A stretch of DNA of 64,000 nt. Source: a virus. Below, in pieces: positions 35,609-44,280 of the stretch. The notes beneath the pieces were generated by a model that saw only the letters and a list, made by a program, of their open reading frames with translations, did no database searches and was not told the DNA's origin. How positions within the stretch are numbered: the first letter of the stretch is position 1; every line of letters begins with the position of its first letter. Where the stretch lies: the IMG/VR virus record IMGVR_UViG_3300025009_000068, positions 1 to 64,000 of that record. The stretch is one strand, 5' to 3'. The translations under genes were made by a program, and so were the position numbers.

Positions 35609-38600
35609 TTACGGCAACCTGAATCCCAACGTCACGGCTCCACCTTCTGTCCCGGTCCCCGCTTCGGTTACGCATGACGCCGTGATCGTGTCTCCGGTCG
35701 CAACGGTTGCGGCCCCGGCCACGGCAGAGATCACAGCGGGCGTGGTGGCATCCTTGCTGTCGTATTCCGTAGCGTCAATGGTAAGATTGGTGGAAAGCAT
35801 TTGTACCGCTGCATCTCTTGTGGCTGCCGCTGAAAGTCTGAATTTCTCAACCTTGAAAGTCGGGTTGTTCGCGCTGGAGACCGTCCCGACTTGAACCGCA
35901 GCGGACACCAGAACCATCCCGTTCATCTCGGCAGGAACTCGGAACATCCCGCTCGTATCGGCAATGACCAGTGCGGCATCGTCGGCGGTCACGAGAAGGT
36001 GAACCATGCGCGTCCCGATGTTGCTGCCAGCCAGGGCGTCGGGGGTTACGGCTGTCGTCGTGCTGGTTCCTGTGTTGACGTCATTCACGCTTGCTGCGGT
36101 CAACCACGCCGGGACATCAAACGTAGGAGCGGCGGCGGCCCCGTTGCTACGGAGATATGTCCCGTCAGCACCAAGAGCCAATTCCGTCGTGTCTCCGCTA
36201 CCGTTGGAATAGAACACTCGCCAAGCGGTTTGATTGTCGAAGTCCGTAAGGTTAGAAACCAGCGGAACACCCATGAATCGAATCCCACCGGCCCCCGTTG
36301 CCGCTTGCATGAATTCAAGGGCGAGATACTGACTCGCCGCAATACTCGACGGAGCCCCGGCCCTATATGCCGTTCCGTAGGTGATGCTGCGCGGAGTCGC
36401 ATCAGCATACAGAACTACAATAAACCTGGTTCCCACTAGCCCGTTCGTTGGGTTGGATAGTTCTATGTCCCCAGTCAATTCTCCTACCTGGACCACACCG
36501 CCGAGAGAAAGATCAATCGACCGAGGCGTTGCATAGGCCAAGGACTGAGAAGTGTTGTCCTCGCCCTCGAGCACGAAAACGGGAGCATGATAGGCGACTG
36601 CTCCCGCAGTGATATTGGCATCAAGGGCCGGGTACACCGAACAAGCCAGCGTGTCATAGTTGCACGTCCCAATGGTAGCCGTATGCGTCGAGGCATCGTC
36701 CATCGTGAGATCCACGACCATGCCTGGAAATGCGTCCGTAGCCGAACTGAGTACCAGCGATGTGGCTCCATTTGTTCCGGTAGCCGTAGTTAAGCTCGTA
36801 TTGAGTGTTCCGAGCGTCCCAGACTCTTTCACGGTCCAGTAAAACGCAGGATTGACGGTCCACATCACCCTAGTTCCCTGCTTCCACGTACCATAAGCCG
36901 TGTTGGGCGCGTTGGCCGCCGACTTCCAGGACTGACCGTTGTAGCGGACAGCGTGATTCATGCCCACCGTCAAATGAGCCGTGGGAGCTATCCCTAGATG
37001 CCATGCGTTTGAGTCGTCGTACTCTATTCCTTGAATGTATTTAGGGCTACTGGTACTTAATACGCGGAAAGAGTAGTCCGGATTCGGGGCGAGTCCTGAC
37101 GCCGGGTAACTATTGGTCCACGCATTTCCTGTGAGAGTTAGTCCTTTTACTCCATCGCGAACCTCAACCCCCAGGGCATTCCAAAACTTTACACCAGAGA
37201 TCACTATCCCGGTAGACCAGTCCCGGATATCAGCCAAGTCACCATCAGGATCACCTCTGACCAAGATGGAACGAGCACCACTGAACGTCTCGATGTCTCC
37301 GCCGCTGATTGTCACTCCGGATGATGCCGTGATGATGAATCCTGGGGAAGCTCCGCCCGCTTCGACATTGGCCCCAAGAAAACTCACACCCTTTGACTTG
37401 TAGAGCGACCATCCCCATCCATCGAGTGGAGTAGCCGTGTAGTAACAGCCATAGGCGCCAGAGTCTGAAATGACCCAGTTGTTACTATTGTTTCCGAGCG
37501 TGAATCCACGCTTACAGTACACGGCCTTGCAGTTGATAACCTGATTGAAGATTGAACTGTAAACGTTGGGAGCAACAACATTCGCGTCAAGATTCATACC
37601 TTCGGTGAATTCCCTGAAATACAGATTCTCAAACTTGCTGTTGATGCAATGCTTCAACTGAATGGCTGTCGCCGGATGCCAAGATACCCCGGCAGAATAT
37701 GCAATGGTGTTCTTGAATTGGAAGTTCCTGAACTCGTAACTTCGGCCAAGGTTACCGGTATCGTCGTCCTTGAAAAGGTATGTAGCCGAATCATTATACA
37801 GCGTGATGTATGTAGTCCTCCACGCCTCGCCTTCAAAGATTATGGTCCTGTACCCTCCGCTCAAGCTGGCGTCGGTCAAATCGAATCCATCATCAACCAC
37901 ATAATTTCCGGCCTTGAACTTGACCTTCGATGCACCTATGAAATAAGCTCCTGTAGTATTTGACAGTGCCTTGTACGCACAAAAAATGGCGTTTTGGTTA
38001 GCGGCCGCATAGGTATAGGTCGTAGTGTCGTATGTTACTATAGCTCCCCACCACTCAGGGCGAACTTCCAAGGCAGATGGCATCAAAACTTCGCCGGGCA
38101 GGCTGCTGAACATCTGCCCGCCATTGTCTTCAATTACGGAGCCCGCCGCGAAGGTGAGAGTATTTGCTGCCGATGTGGTGAGTATTGCGCCGGGAAGAAC
38201 AGTGAACGTCATCCCAGAAGGGATAACCACCGGACCACCAAGCGTCTCAGCTTCGCTCTGCACCAACTTCACATTCGGCGAAAGCCCCAGCGCATCCACG
38301 GCTTCCACCAAGGAAACAAACCATCCCGAGTACACGGTGGAGCCATCAGGAAAGGAAACTTCACTCCCTGTAGCGAATCGCTGCTGGTTCGGTGGATGTT
38401 CTCCGTCGTTATGGATGGTGAGCAAGAGCCCATTCGTATCTATGACAGCACCGGGGGCTTGCGAGAAAACCTTCGTTACGGGGATCTCCATGCTGTCGGT
38501 AAGAGTGAAACTCTTCCCAGTCAATATTCCGTAGTTGGCATCCGTGGTTGCCGCAGTCAGCTCACCTAACGTTCGAACAATGGTGGTGTTCGGAGTTATC

Positions 38601-38719
38601 CTGCCAGGGCCGGCCGTCGTGGATGTCTGAGCAAGACAGAAAGAAGGCAACAGAAATGCGGCCACCAGAACAAAGGAAAGGATTCTTGGAGTTGAGCTTT
38701 TCATTTTCATCGTCATCAT
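35609..38719 (-). CDS. Exported large beta-helix tailspike
   Basis: A 1,036-residue protein. Several in-frame ATGs occur at 38704-38719; I give the first after a weak AGGTG. The N-terminus is a Sec signal peptide (ILSFVLVAAFLLPSFCLA before QTST). It shares RPEWWGA with the spike at 6128-8794 near residue ~235, then a long parallel beta-helix with repeated short strands (KGVSFLGANVEAGG, SSGVTISGGDIETF). The C-terminal ~350 residues are a different beta-rich region (DNTSQSLAYATPRSIDLSLG). Predicted receptor-binding spike or depolymerase; catalytic residues cannot be picked by eye. Confidence 0.75.
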   Translation of the reverse strand: MMTMKMKSSTPRILSFVLVAAFLLPSFCLAQTSTTAGPGRITPNTTIVRTLGELTAATTDANYGILTGKSFTLTDSMEIPVTKVFSQAPGAVIDTNGLLLTIHNDGEHPPNQQRFATGSEVSFPDGSTVYSGWFVSLVEAVDALGLSPNVKLVQSEAETLGGPVVIPSGMTFTVLPGAILTTSAANTLTFAAGSVIEDNGGQMFSSLPGEVLMPSALEVRPEWWGAIVTYDTTTYTYAAANQNAIFCAYKALSNTTGAYFIGASKVKFKAGNYVVDDGFDLTDASLSGGYRTIIFEGEAWRTTYITLYNDSATYLFKDDDTGNLGRSYEFRNFQFKNTIAYSAGVSWHPATAIQLKHCINSKFENLYFREFTEGMNLDANVVAPNVYSSIFNQVINCKAVYCKRGFTLGNNSNNWVISDSGAYGCYYTATPLDGWGWSLYKSKGVSFLGANVEAGGASPGFIITASSGVTISGGDIETFSGARSILVRGDPDGDLADIRDWSTGIVISGVKFWNALGVEVRDGVKGLTLTGNAWTNSYPASGLAPNPDYSFRVLSTSSPKYIQGIEYDDSNAWHLGIAPTAHLTVGMNHAVRYNGQSWKSAANAPNTAYGTWKQGTRVMWTVNPAFYWTVKESGTLGTLNTSLTTATGTNGATSLVLSSATDAFPGMVVDLTMDDASTHTATIGTCNYDTLACSVYPALDANITAGAVAYHAPVFVLEGEDNTSQSLAYATPRSIDLSLGGVVQVGELTGDIELSNPTNGLVGTRFIVVLYADATPRSITYGTAYRAGAPSSIAASQYLALEFMQAATGAGGIRFMGVPLVSNLTDFDNQTAWRVFYSNGSGDTTELALGADGTYLRSNGAAAAPTFDVPAWLTAASVNDVNTGTSTTTAVTPDALAGSNIGTRMVHLLVTADDAALVIADTSGMFRVPAEMNGMVLVSAAVQVGTVSSANNPTFKVEKFRLSAAATRDAAVQMLSTNLTIDATEYDSKDATTPAVISAVAGAATVATGDTITASCVTEAGTGTEGGAVTLGFRLP

Positions 38720-38795
38720 TGCACCTATCTCTGTTTTCATTCCCGTCATCACACCGCTGGCCTTTCTCTACACCACTAGCCCCACACCACTGGTC

Positions 38796-39476
38796 CTACG
38801 CCGCCGGCCTCCGCACTCGAGGATTCGCCCAGCTATCAGCCTGCATCTTGACACCAAGCACCTGATACAGATGCTGCAAATGAAACGCCGCCCTTGCCTG
38901 ATTCGCGGCGCTGTCTATATCCATGGAGAATGCCATCCAAAGAATGGCTTCGTTCAGCGCGGTCTGGTAAATATCCGGAATCCCGATCTCGCTCGTCTCT
39001 CCAGTGCAATCAACCGGGGCCGCGGCAACTACGATCTCGGCATAGGCGGGGGTCGCGGCGTGAACCGGAGGCGTCACATAAAAATGCCTTGGAAACCTTT
39101 CGTCAAAGACATACTCCCGAATCACGGTAGAAGCGGCCTCGGTGTGCCAGCTCAAAGCGTAGCTGTACCTGTCGAGCGTCGCCTTGTCGGTCTTTATGAT
39201 GGGACGTCCTGGTGTCAAGCCGTCGCTCCCCATGTTCCTGATCACTTCGATGAGTCGAACGTCCCCAGTGGGGATGACCTGCTTGGTTCCGGGGGCACAT
39301 TGCATGCTCTTGGGTGTTGCCGTGGCGTCGGGGCGCAGAGATACTATGAAGCGCTGGGATTCATTCAGATACCGCAAGAGCATAGGTTGGGTATAACGAA
39401 CTCGATCTGTCTCTTCCTGAAGCTCGTCAACAATCCTGGACTCCTGGGATATGAAATCGTATGCGGTCAGCGCCAC
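38796..39476 (-). CDS. Head-tail adaptor (DUF6682-like)
   Basis: A 226-residue mainly helical protein starting at GTG with AAAGGAG upstream. The pattern of an N-terminal LLRYLNESQRFIVSLRPDATA, a central beta patch (PTGDVRLIEVIRN) and C-terminal IPDIYQTALNEAILWMAFSM matches the DUF6682/gateway-type proteins that join portal and tail in podoviruses. It lies between capsid-region and spike genes, as expected for an adaptor. Confidence 0.65.
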   Translation of the reverse strand: MALTAYDFISQESRIVDELQEETDRVRYTQPMLLRYLNESQRFIVSLRPDATATPKSMQCAPGTKQVIPTGDVRLIEVIRNMGSDGLTPGRPIIKTDKATLDRYSYALSWHTEAASTVIREYVFDERFPRHFYVTPPVHAATPAYAEIVVAAAPVDCTGETSEIGIPDIYQTALNEAILWMAFSMDIDSAANQARAAFHLQHLYQVLGVKMQADSWANPRVRRPAA

Positions 39477-39524
39477 GGCAATGCTCCTTTGAAGGGTGGA
39501 GGGAATACTAAATTGAGATGCTCT

Positions 39525-40196
39525 TTATTCCTGCGGGTCAACGGGGCCGTCAAGCTCGATGGTTTCCATGGGACCTGCGGCCTCCATAAGAACAAGCTCC
39601 TTGAAAATCACATCCATGGTCGTGCTCGGGGGAAACTTCACGTTGAAATTCTCCCGGCCGTACTCGCGGAGCTTTGACATATCGCCTTCGATGGTTTTCA
39701 GGTATTCCATGCCTCGTTTGGAAGAGGTGACTTGCTCCGCGAAATCTACATCATCCAGTGCCTGTTGCTCCAAAAGAAAATCACCCTTGGCAAGCATCAC
39801 TGGAGGTGATTGTTCATCAGTCTCCACGATGACCCCGGAAGAAAGGAGCCCGCCCTTCGAGGATAAAGGAGGTATTGCCTCGGGAGGCCCGAGTGCCCCG
39901 GCCGGCAAGAGGTCCGCGAAGGGGGGAGACATTTCAACAGGCGGGGCAGGATCTGCGGACTGAGTGACCGGCTGAGTGAGCCCAACCCCGACGGCCGCGG
40001 CATTTCTCTTCCTGGCCCTGTCCAGCCGGATCCGCTCATTTGCTGCATTCGCCTCTTCCTGGGTTCCCCAAAACGGAACCATGTCGGTTCGGTATTGTTC
40101 GAGCTCCGCGGTGTACGGGAAAACTCTCCCGGTGGTTTTTTGCTGCAAAAAGAGTGGCTTGTTTCTCGGCTTCGGCTTCATGGGTTTCGACTTCAT
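39525..40196 (-). CDS. Hypothetical virion-region protein
   Basis: A 223-residue protein with a very basic start (MKSKPMKPKPRNKP) and Pro/Ala-rich centre, ending in an acidic tail. Helical segments at 40-75 and 135-185. No hallmark motif; the ribosome site is weak. Location between a capsid-associated protein and the adaptor suggests a structural or assembly factor. Function unknown. Confidence 0.55.
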   Translation of the reverse strand: MKSKPMKPKPRNKPLFLQQKTTGRVFPYTAELEQYRTDMVPFWGTQEEANAANERIRLDRARKRNAAAVGVGLTQPVTQSADPAPPVEMSPPFADLLPAGALGPPEAIPPLSSKGGLLSSGVIVETDEQSPPVMLAKGDFLLEQQALDDVDFAEQVTSSKRGMEYLKTIEGDMSKLREYGRENFNVKFPPSTTMDVIFKELVLMEAAGPMETIELDGPVDPQE

Positions 40197-40369
40197 GGTT
40201 GTGCTGTCCTGCCTTTCTCCCGCATTTTACGCTTCGATGTGGGGTGGTAGAAATGGTAGTGATGACGGTGAATGTGATGAATGCCTGGAAGAAAAGTGGC
40301 CACGTTTAGGTGGGGCCTGCCATCTCCCCTTCCAGGCCAATGCTTCGTCATGTCCTGAAATGCTGAATC

Positions 40370-40864
40370 TTAATCGCCTTCCTCGTCGTAATACTTGGTG
40401 ATGTCAATCCAGATATCCACGACTGCCGTATTGTACGTGAGGTTGTCGGGACAGGTGATGGCCATATAGGCTTCGGCGGCATAAAACTTCCCGCCTGCCG
40501 CTCCGTAGGCTTCCGTATTTCCGCCCGTACCACCACCAGTTCCGGCCACGCCATTGATGGAGACGGCTTTCAGCCAGCCATCAGCATCTACGGCTGAGCC
40601 CACGAGGTCGGAATAGTCTCCAATGTGAATGGTGGACGCTTCTCCTTCCGGGGTCACCACGACGAGGTTTGCGCTATGAACCCGGCTCTTGGCCTGGATG
40701 GTCATGAAAACGACAACATCATTTTGCACCGGGGCCGTAACGAGGTCCGCAAAGCTGAATCTCTTGTACGCCACCGAGCGCAAGGAATTGCCGTAGGCCG
40801 GGACACTAAAGGAAGTGCCTCCAAGCCCATTCAAGGCGGTTGCTCTTACATCGTAATTGGACAT
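40370..40864 (-). CDS. Putative capsid-associated (decoration-like) protein
   Basis: A 164-residue beta-rich protein with a strong Shine-Dalgarno (AAGGAGGT). It has a Gly-rich turn (GTGGGTGGNTEAYGAAGG) between two beta halves and no cysteine-rich or membrane region. It is the first gene after the major capsid gene, from which it is separated by a terminator-like hairpin. Capsid decoration or stabilising proteins often occupy this place, but sequence alone does not prove it. Confidence 0.5.
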   Translation of the reverse strand: MSNYDVRATALNGLGGTSFSVPAYGNSLRSVAYKRFSFADLVTAPVQNDVVVFMTIQAKSRVHSANLVVVTPEGEASTIHIGDYSDLVGSAVDADGWLKAVSINGVAGTGGGTGGNTEAYGAAGGKFYAAEAYMAITCPDNLTYNTAVVDIWIDITKYYDEEGD

Positions 40865-40925
40865 GATTGATATACCTCCTTAAAGGTAGTTGGATGGTAG
40901 GATGGTGAAAATGATGAAAAATGAA

Positions 40926-40980
40926 GTATGCCTTGAATGGGAGGGGCACGGGTTGCTGCCTCCTCTCCTTCAAGGCATAC
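40926..40980 (-). terminator. Hairpin terminator downstream of the capsid gene
   Basis: Two opposed copies of the dispersed motif form a stem of about 23 bp (arms 40926-40948 and 40957-40980, few mismatches, ~8-base loop). On the minus strand it comes right after the capsid stop (41002) and is followed by a T-rich ACTTCATTTTTC. This fits a leaky intrinsic terminator after the capsid gene, as in T7-like phages, lowering expression of downstream genes. Confidence 0.6.
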
Positions 40981-41001
40981 TGTTCTCGATCCTGCGATCT
41001 C

Positions 41002-41937
41002 CTACGTCAACACCGCATTGGCGTACAGGAGCGAAATGGCCTCGGGCCGCACCACCTCGAAGCCGTACACGGCGTAACCGCGCATGAGCTTGCCGAATGT
41101 GGTGGGGCTGGGGATGGCCTCTGACTTCTCCACCTGCATGGCGAAGGTGAGTCCCATCTTGTGGCCGGCCATGATGTAGTAGGCCGTGACACCGGAGCCG
41201 TCCGCGACGTAGGGGACGTTGTTGGTTTTGAAAAGAGAAAAGCGATCTATCTTGCCCACGCGGCCGCCGTTTCGGAGGGTGGACATGGAGTCGCCGGTAA
41301 GGGAAGCGTCCTTTATGTCCGATCGCTTCAGCATGTTCTCGAAAATGGGCGGAAGAAGGACCCACCACCCGCCGTCATCCGGGATGTTCTGCTCATCGAG
41401 GACCGTTCCCATGTGGATGATGTGGTCCAGGATGTTGGTCTTGTCGATGGCGATGGGCGCCCCGCTGGTACCCAGGTTGAACGCTCCACTCTTTACGCCG
41501 GCCGTCGTGCCCTGGTTGTCCGCGTGGATGTCGGCATACATGGCACCGAACACCTGAGTTTCAATCGCCCGCTTCTTGTTTTCGACCGCCACCACCGACC
41601 AGCGGTCGATGATGTTGATGTCGCTCTGGGCCTTGTCGAAATCGTGGACCAAGAAGTTCCAGCCCTTGGCCCGGTCGATGGTCAGGGTTTCCGTGTCGGT
41701 ATCCGGCTTCTGAACGGGGAGCTCGGCGCCGGGCACGGTGTCGAAGATGTTGATGTCGGGGTCTTTCCTGATGATGACCTGGCTGCCAAAGCCGGTGATC
41801 TCGCCTTGATAATCTGTGTTCGAGATAAAGGGAAGACAAAGTGCATCATACAGTCTGACCAGCACTTTTTGACTGAACAGGTAGGGGATGAAAGTCCCCT
41901 GGTAATTGGGATGTCCCGCTGCGGGAATGAAAGCCAT
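41002..41937 (-). CDS. Major capsid protein
   Basis: A 311-residue protein with ATG after AAGGAGATATTCTC. The N-terminus carries the typical coat pattern: FSQKVLVRLYDALCLPFI, then NTDYQGEITGFGSQVIIR, then a conserved aromatic/acidic E-loop-like region and a helix with KAQSDINIIDRW. The C-terminal half is a domain with SALTGD-like turns and ends LLYANAVLT. Size, location immediately downstream of the scaffold gene and upstream of a hairpin terminator, and motif order all fit an HK97-fold coat protein. It is the most strongly supported structural gene here after TerL and the portal. Confidence 0.82.
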   Translation of the reverse strand: MAFIPAAGHPNYQGTFIPYLFSQKVLVRLYDALCLPFISNTDYQGEITGFGSQVIIRKDPDINIFDTVPGAELPVQKPDTDTETLTIDRAKGWNFLVHDFDKAQSDINIIDRWSVVAVENKKRAIETQVFGAMYADIHADNQGTTAGVKSGAFNLGTSGAPIAIDKTNILDHIIHMGTVLDEQNIPDDGGWWVLLPPIFENMLKRSDIKDASLTGDSMSTLRNGGRVGKIDRFSLFKTNNVPYVADGSGVTAYYIMAGHKMGLTFAMQVEKSEAIPSPTTFGKLMRGYAVYGFEVVRPEAISLLYANAVLT

Positions 41938-42095
41938 GAGAATATCTCCTTCTTGGGAAATGCGAAGCGTGCCATGCATGCTCTGCGGGAATGCTTTGCA
42001 TGCTGGCGCGCTTGGATTATATGGAAGGACAGCGGCTCATCCTCTCGGGTTTATGAATTAGGTTGGCCTTGAAGGTGAGTGTGGTGAAACTGAAT

Positions 42096-43805
42096 CTACA
42101 CCCCCTGCACGAACCGAGCTTCTCCCGACTGCAAGCGCATGTCCGGGAGTTGCCCTTTAACCCTTCCTTCGAGGACGGCGATGTCCATGTCTCTTTTGAT
42201 GGCCGCCCAGGTTGGATCTCTCAGCAATGCTGGATTCTTGGTCATCTTGGTGCTGTGGTCATTAATTTCCTGAATTGTGTACTCCCATTTCACGGGAGGG
42301 GCCTGCGGGGGGTTCCCGGCCATTGGCGACGGTTCAACCATGTACTCCAGGGGGTTATGGGGCTGACCCTGCTGATAATTTTGGCCTTGCTGCTGCCCGT
42401 GATTCCCTTGCTGGAACTGCTGTCCCTGCTGGACCTGCTGGTTGACCTGGGGCCCTATGTAGATGGGCTGCCCAAATTCATCGAACTGCATGAATGTCTG
42501 CTGTTGAGACTGAGGATTCCCTTGCTGACCCTGCTGCACGATCTGCTGCTGCTGACCACTGTTTCCTTGTTGACCTTGCTGGACCTGCTGCTGGTTCTGC
42601 TGGCCCTGCTGCTGACCCTGCCCTTGCTGCCATGATCCATCGGGCGGCTGTTGATTGTTGTGGGGCTGCTGGCTTCCAGGATTCTGCACATTTCCTTGCT
42701 GCTGCCCATTCTGCCGCTGCCCCTGGTTTGATAAAAAGTCCGACCTGAAGGCGTTGTAGCACTCCGCGACGGCCACGGCGTCACCAGCCCCCCATGCCTC
42801 TTCGGCATCCTGCCGGTATGTTCTGACCGACATGGGTTTCCGTTGATCCAGCCAGTTGTGAAAATCGGGCATGTTGTCGATCTGCTGCCATTCGGGACAA
42901 ATCCTTCCAAGCTCGGCATGAAAAGCTCGCTGGGCATTGCCGGCACGCTCGGCGTTGACCTGCTCCACATTGGTCACAACCTTTCGCATTCCCTCGGTTG
43001 TCGCCGCGAGTTGCTGTTGCAGGTTCGCTATGACACCTTCCTGGGACTGCATGTGCTGAACCATCTGCGGCATGATCCTGATCATGGGGGCGAGATCATC
43101 CGGGTAAGTGGCCGCGAGAGTTTCGAAGTCCACTCCGGATAGGTCTATCGGGAATCCCCCGTTTGCACCGGATGCGCCTTGCTGTGTTGCCTGCCCTGCC
43201 TTGCCTTGCTGGCCTTGCTGGTTGAATTGTCCCTGCTGGCCCTGACTTCCTTGCCCTGTCTGGCTGGCCTGCACTGCTCCGCCTTGCCCTGCCTGCATCG
43301 CCTGTTCAAGCTGCACCATACGCTGCTCGAGTGTAGAAGCCTTGGCCTCGAAGGTGGAAGCCCTCTGCTCGGTCTCGCGGAGCTGGTGTTGCAGCCGCGG
43401 GACCTCTGCGTTGTACTTTCCCTGGAGGACCTGGAACTTCTGCTCTGCCGTGCGGTACATGCTTTCCCATTTCCGGTCTTCAGTCGTGATCTGCTGCTGT
43501 GTCTGCTGCTGCGGAGCAAGCTGACCCGGTTGAGGCTGATCCTGCTGAGCCTGGAAGGGAAGGGACTGTTGCTGTTGGGGCTGCTGTGCGGGCTGGCCTG
43601 GCTGCTGCTGCCCTTGCTGACCGGGTTGCGCTGGTTGTGGCGCCGTGGCACCGCCGCCTTCTCCGCCTTGAGCGCCCATGGGAGCCGTGTTCGCCTGGCC
43701 CGGGGGCGATCCCTCGCCGGGCGTCTGCTGCGGTATTCCCAAAGCGTGTTCAATGGCATCGATTTGCTGCTGTGCCTGTTTCACTACGTCGTTCAAGCCG
43801 GACAT
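42096..43805 (-). CDS. Gln-rich scaffolding protein
   Basis: A 569-residue protein; ATG at 43805 follows AAAAGGAGAAAGT. It is dominated by Gln/Gly/Pro low-complexity (QQGQQ repeats at both ends) around a central helical part (residues ~130-200 and 280-400: ENRAQRAFHAELGRICPEWQ-like helix, DNMPDFHNWLDQRKP). This is the common composition of podovirus scaffolds, which sit directly before the major capsid gene. No protease signature is visible, so maturation probably does not involve a scaffold-encoded protease. Confidence 0.75.
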   Translation of the reverse strand: MSGLNDVVKQAQQQIDAIEHALGIPQQTPGEGSPPGQANTAPMGAQGGEGGGATAPQPAQPGQQGQQQPGQPAQQPQQQQSLPFQAQQDQPQPGQLAPQQQTQQQITTEDRKWESMYRTAEQKFQVLQGKYNAEVPRLQHQLRETEQRASTFEAKASTLEQRMVQLEQAMQAGQGGAVQASQTGQGSQGQQGQFNQQGQQGKAGQATQQGASGANGGFPIDLSGVDFETLAATYPDDLAPMIRIMPQMVQHMQSQEGVIANLQQQLAATTEGMRKVVTNVEQVNAERAGNAQRAFHAELGRICPEWQQIDNMPDFHNWLDQRKPMSVRTYRQDAEEAWGAGDAVAVAECYNAFRSDFLSNQGQRQNGQQQGNVQNPGSQQPHNNQQPPDGSWQQGQGQQQGQQNQQQVQQGQQGNSGQQQQIVQQGQQGNPQSQQQTFMQFDEFGQPIYIGPQVNQQVQQGQQFQQGNHGQQQGQNYQQGQPHNPLEYMVEPSPMAGNPPQAPPVKWEYTIQEINDHSTKMTKNPALLRDPTWAAIKRDMDIAVLEGRVKGQLPDMRLQSGEARFVQGV

Positions 43806-44280
43806 ACTTTCTCCTTTTGAGAGCCTTGAAGGGTGGGGCGGGGAGCAAGGCCGCGCGCTAAGGGTGTTCACCGTGGCGTGGATGATCCACAACCAACATG
43901 GCGAGCCCGGAACCGCGAGCCTGTCCCACTCCCTCCCTTCGAGGTATTCTCTGGTTGTGCCTGGCGGAGCCGAGAAGGGATGGATCTAAGCCACTTCCTC
44001 CACGGTGTTCCGCTCAAGGCAATGCGTTGAGGTGTGTGGTGGTTGATGTGAATGATGGTGCTGATTGTAATGTGATGGTTGATGATTATTTGGAGCCTAG
44101 ACAGCGCCGATAGTCGCCACCGACGTGTTGCCACGGCTCCCGTGGATGGAAGTGAAGATATGAAAAAAAGTAGATCGCGCGGCCAGGCCCATGCGGGAGT
44201 ATGGGCTCTTCGGGGATCTCTCCCTAGACCGCGCGATCATTGTATTATCAGTACGCAATCAGCGCAAGGCCAACCTTTGC
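43806..44280. other. Intergenic region between scaffold and exported-protein genes
   Basis: About 475 bases with no supported gene. It contains one CCTTGAAGG-type motif (near 43824), a Shine-Dalgarno for the scaffold gene and the structured element at 44163-44238. Open frames on either strand have no ribosome site and look like noise. Confidence 0.55.
44163..44238 (-). ncRNA. Three-way-junction RNA or structured terminator
   Basis: On the minus strand a perfect 10-bp stem (GATCGCGCGG with CCGCGCGATC, ends at 44173-44182 and 44229-44238) encloses two hairpins: GGGA-GAGA-TCCC with a GNRA tetraloop (44213-44224) and GCCCAT/ATGGGC with an 8-base loop (44187-44206). Seven T residues follow (A-run 44163-44169). 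A TGATAATAC box lies just upstream of the stem and could be a -10. It may be a ~75-nt small RNA with its own promoter, or an elaborate terminator after the gene at 44281. Confidence 0.55.

Noticed and set aside
44163-44238. Hammerhead or other known ribozyme/riboswitch
   Set aside because: No conserved CUGAUGA/GAAA or other class core is present; only the junction architecture is similar.
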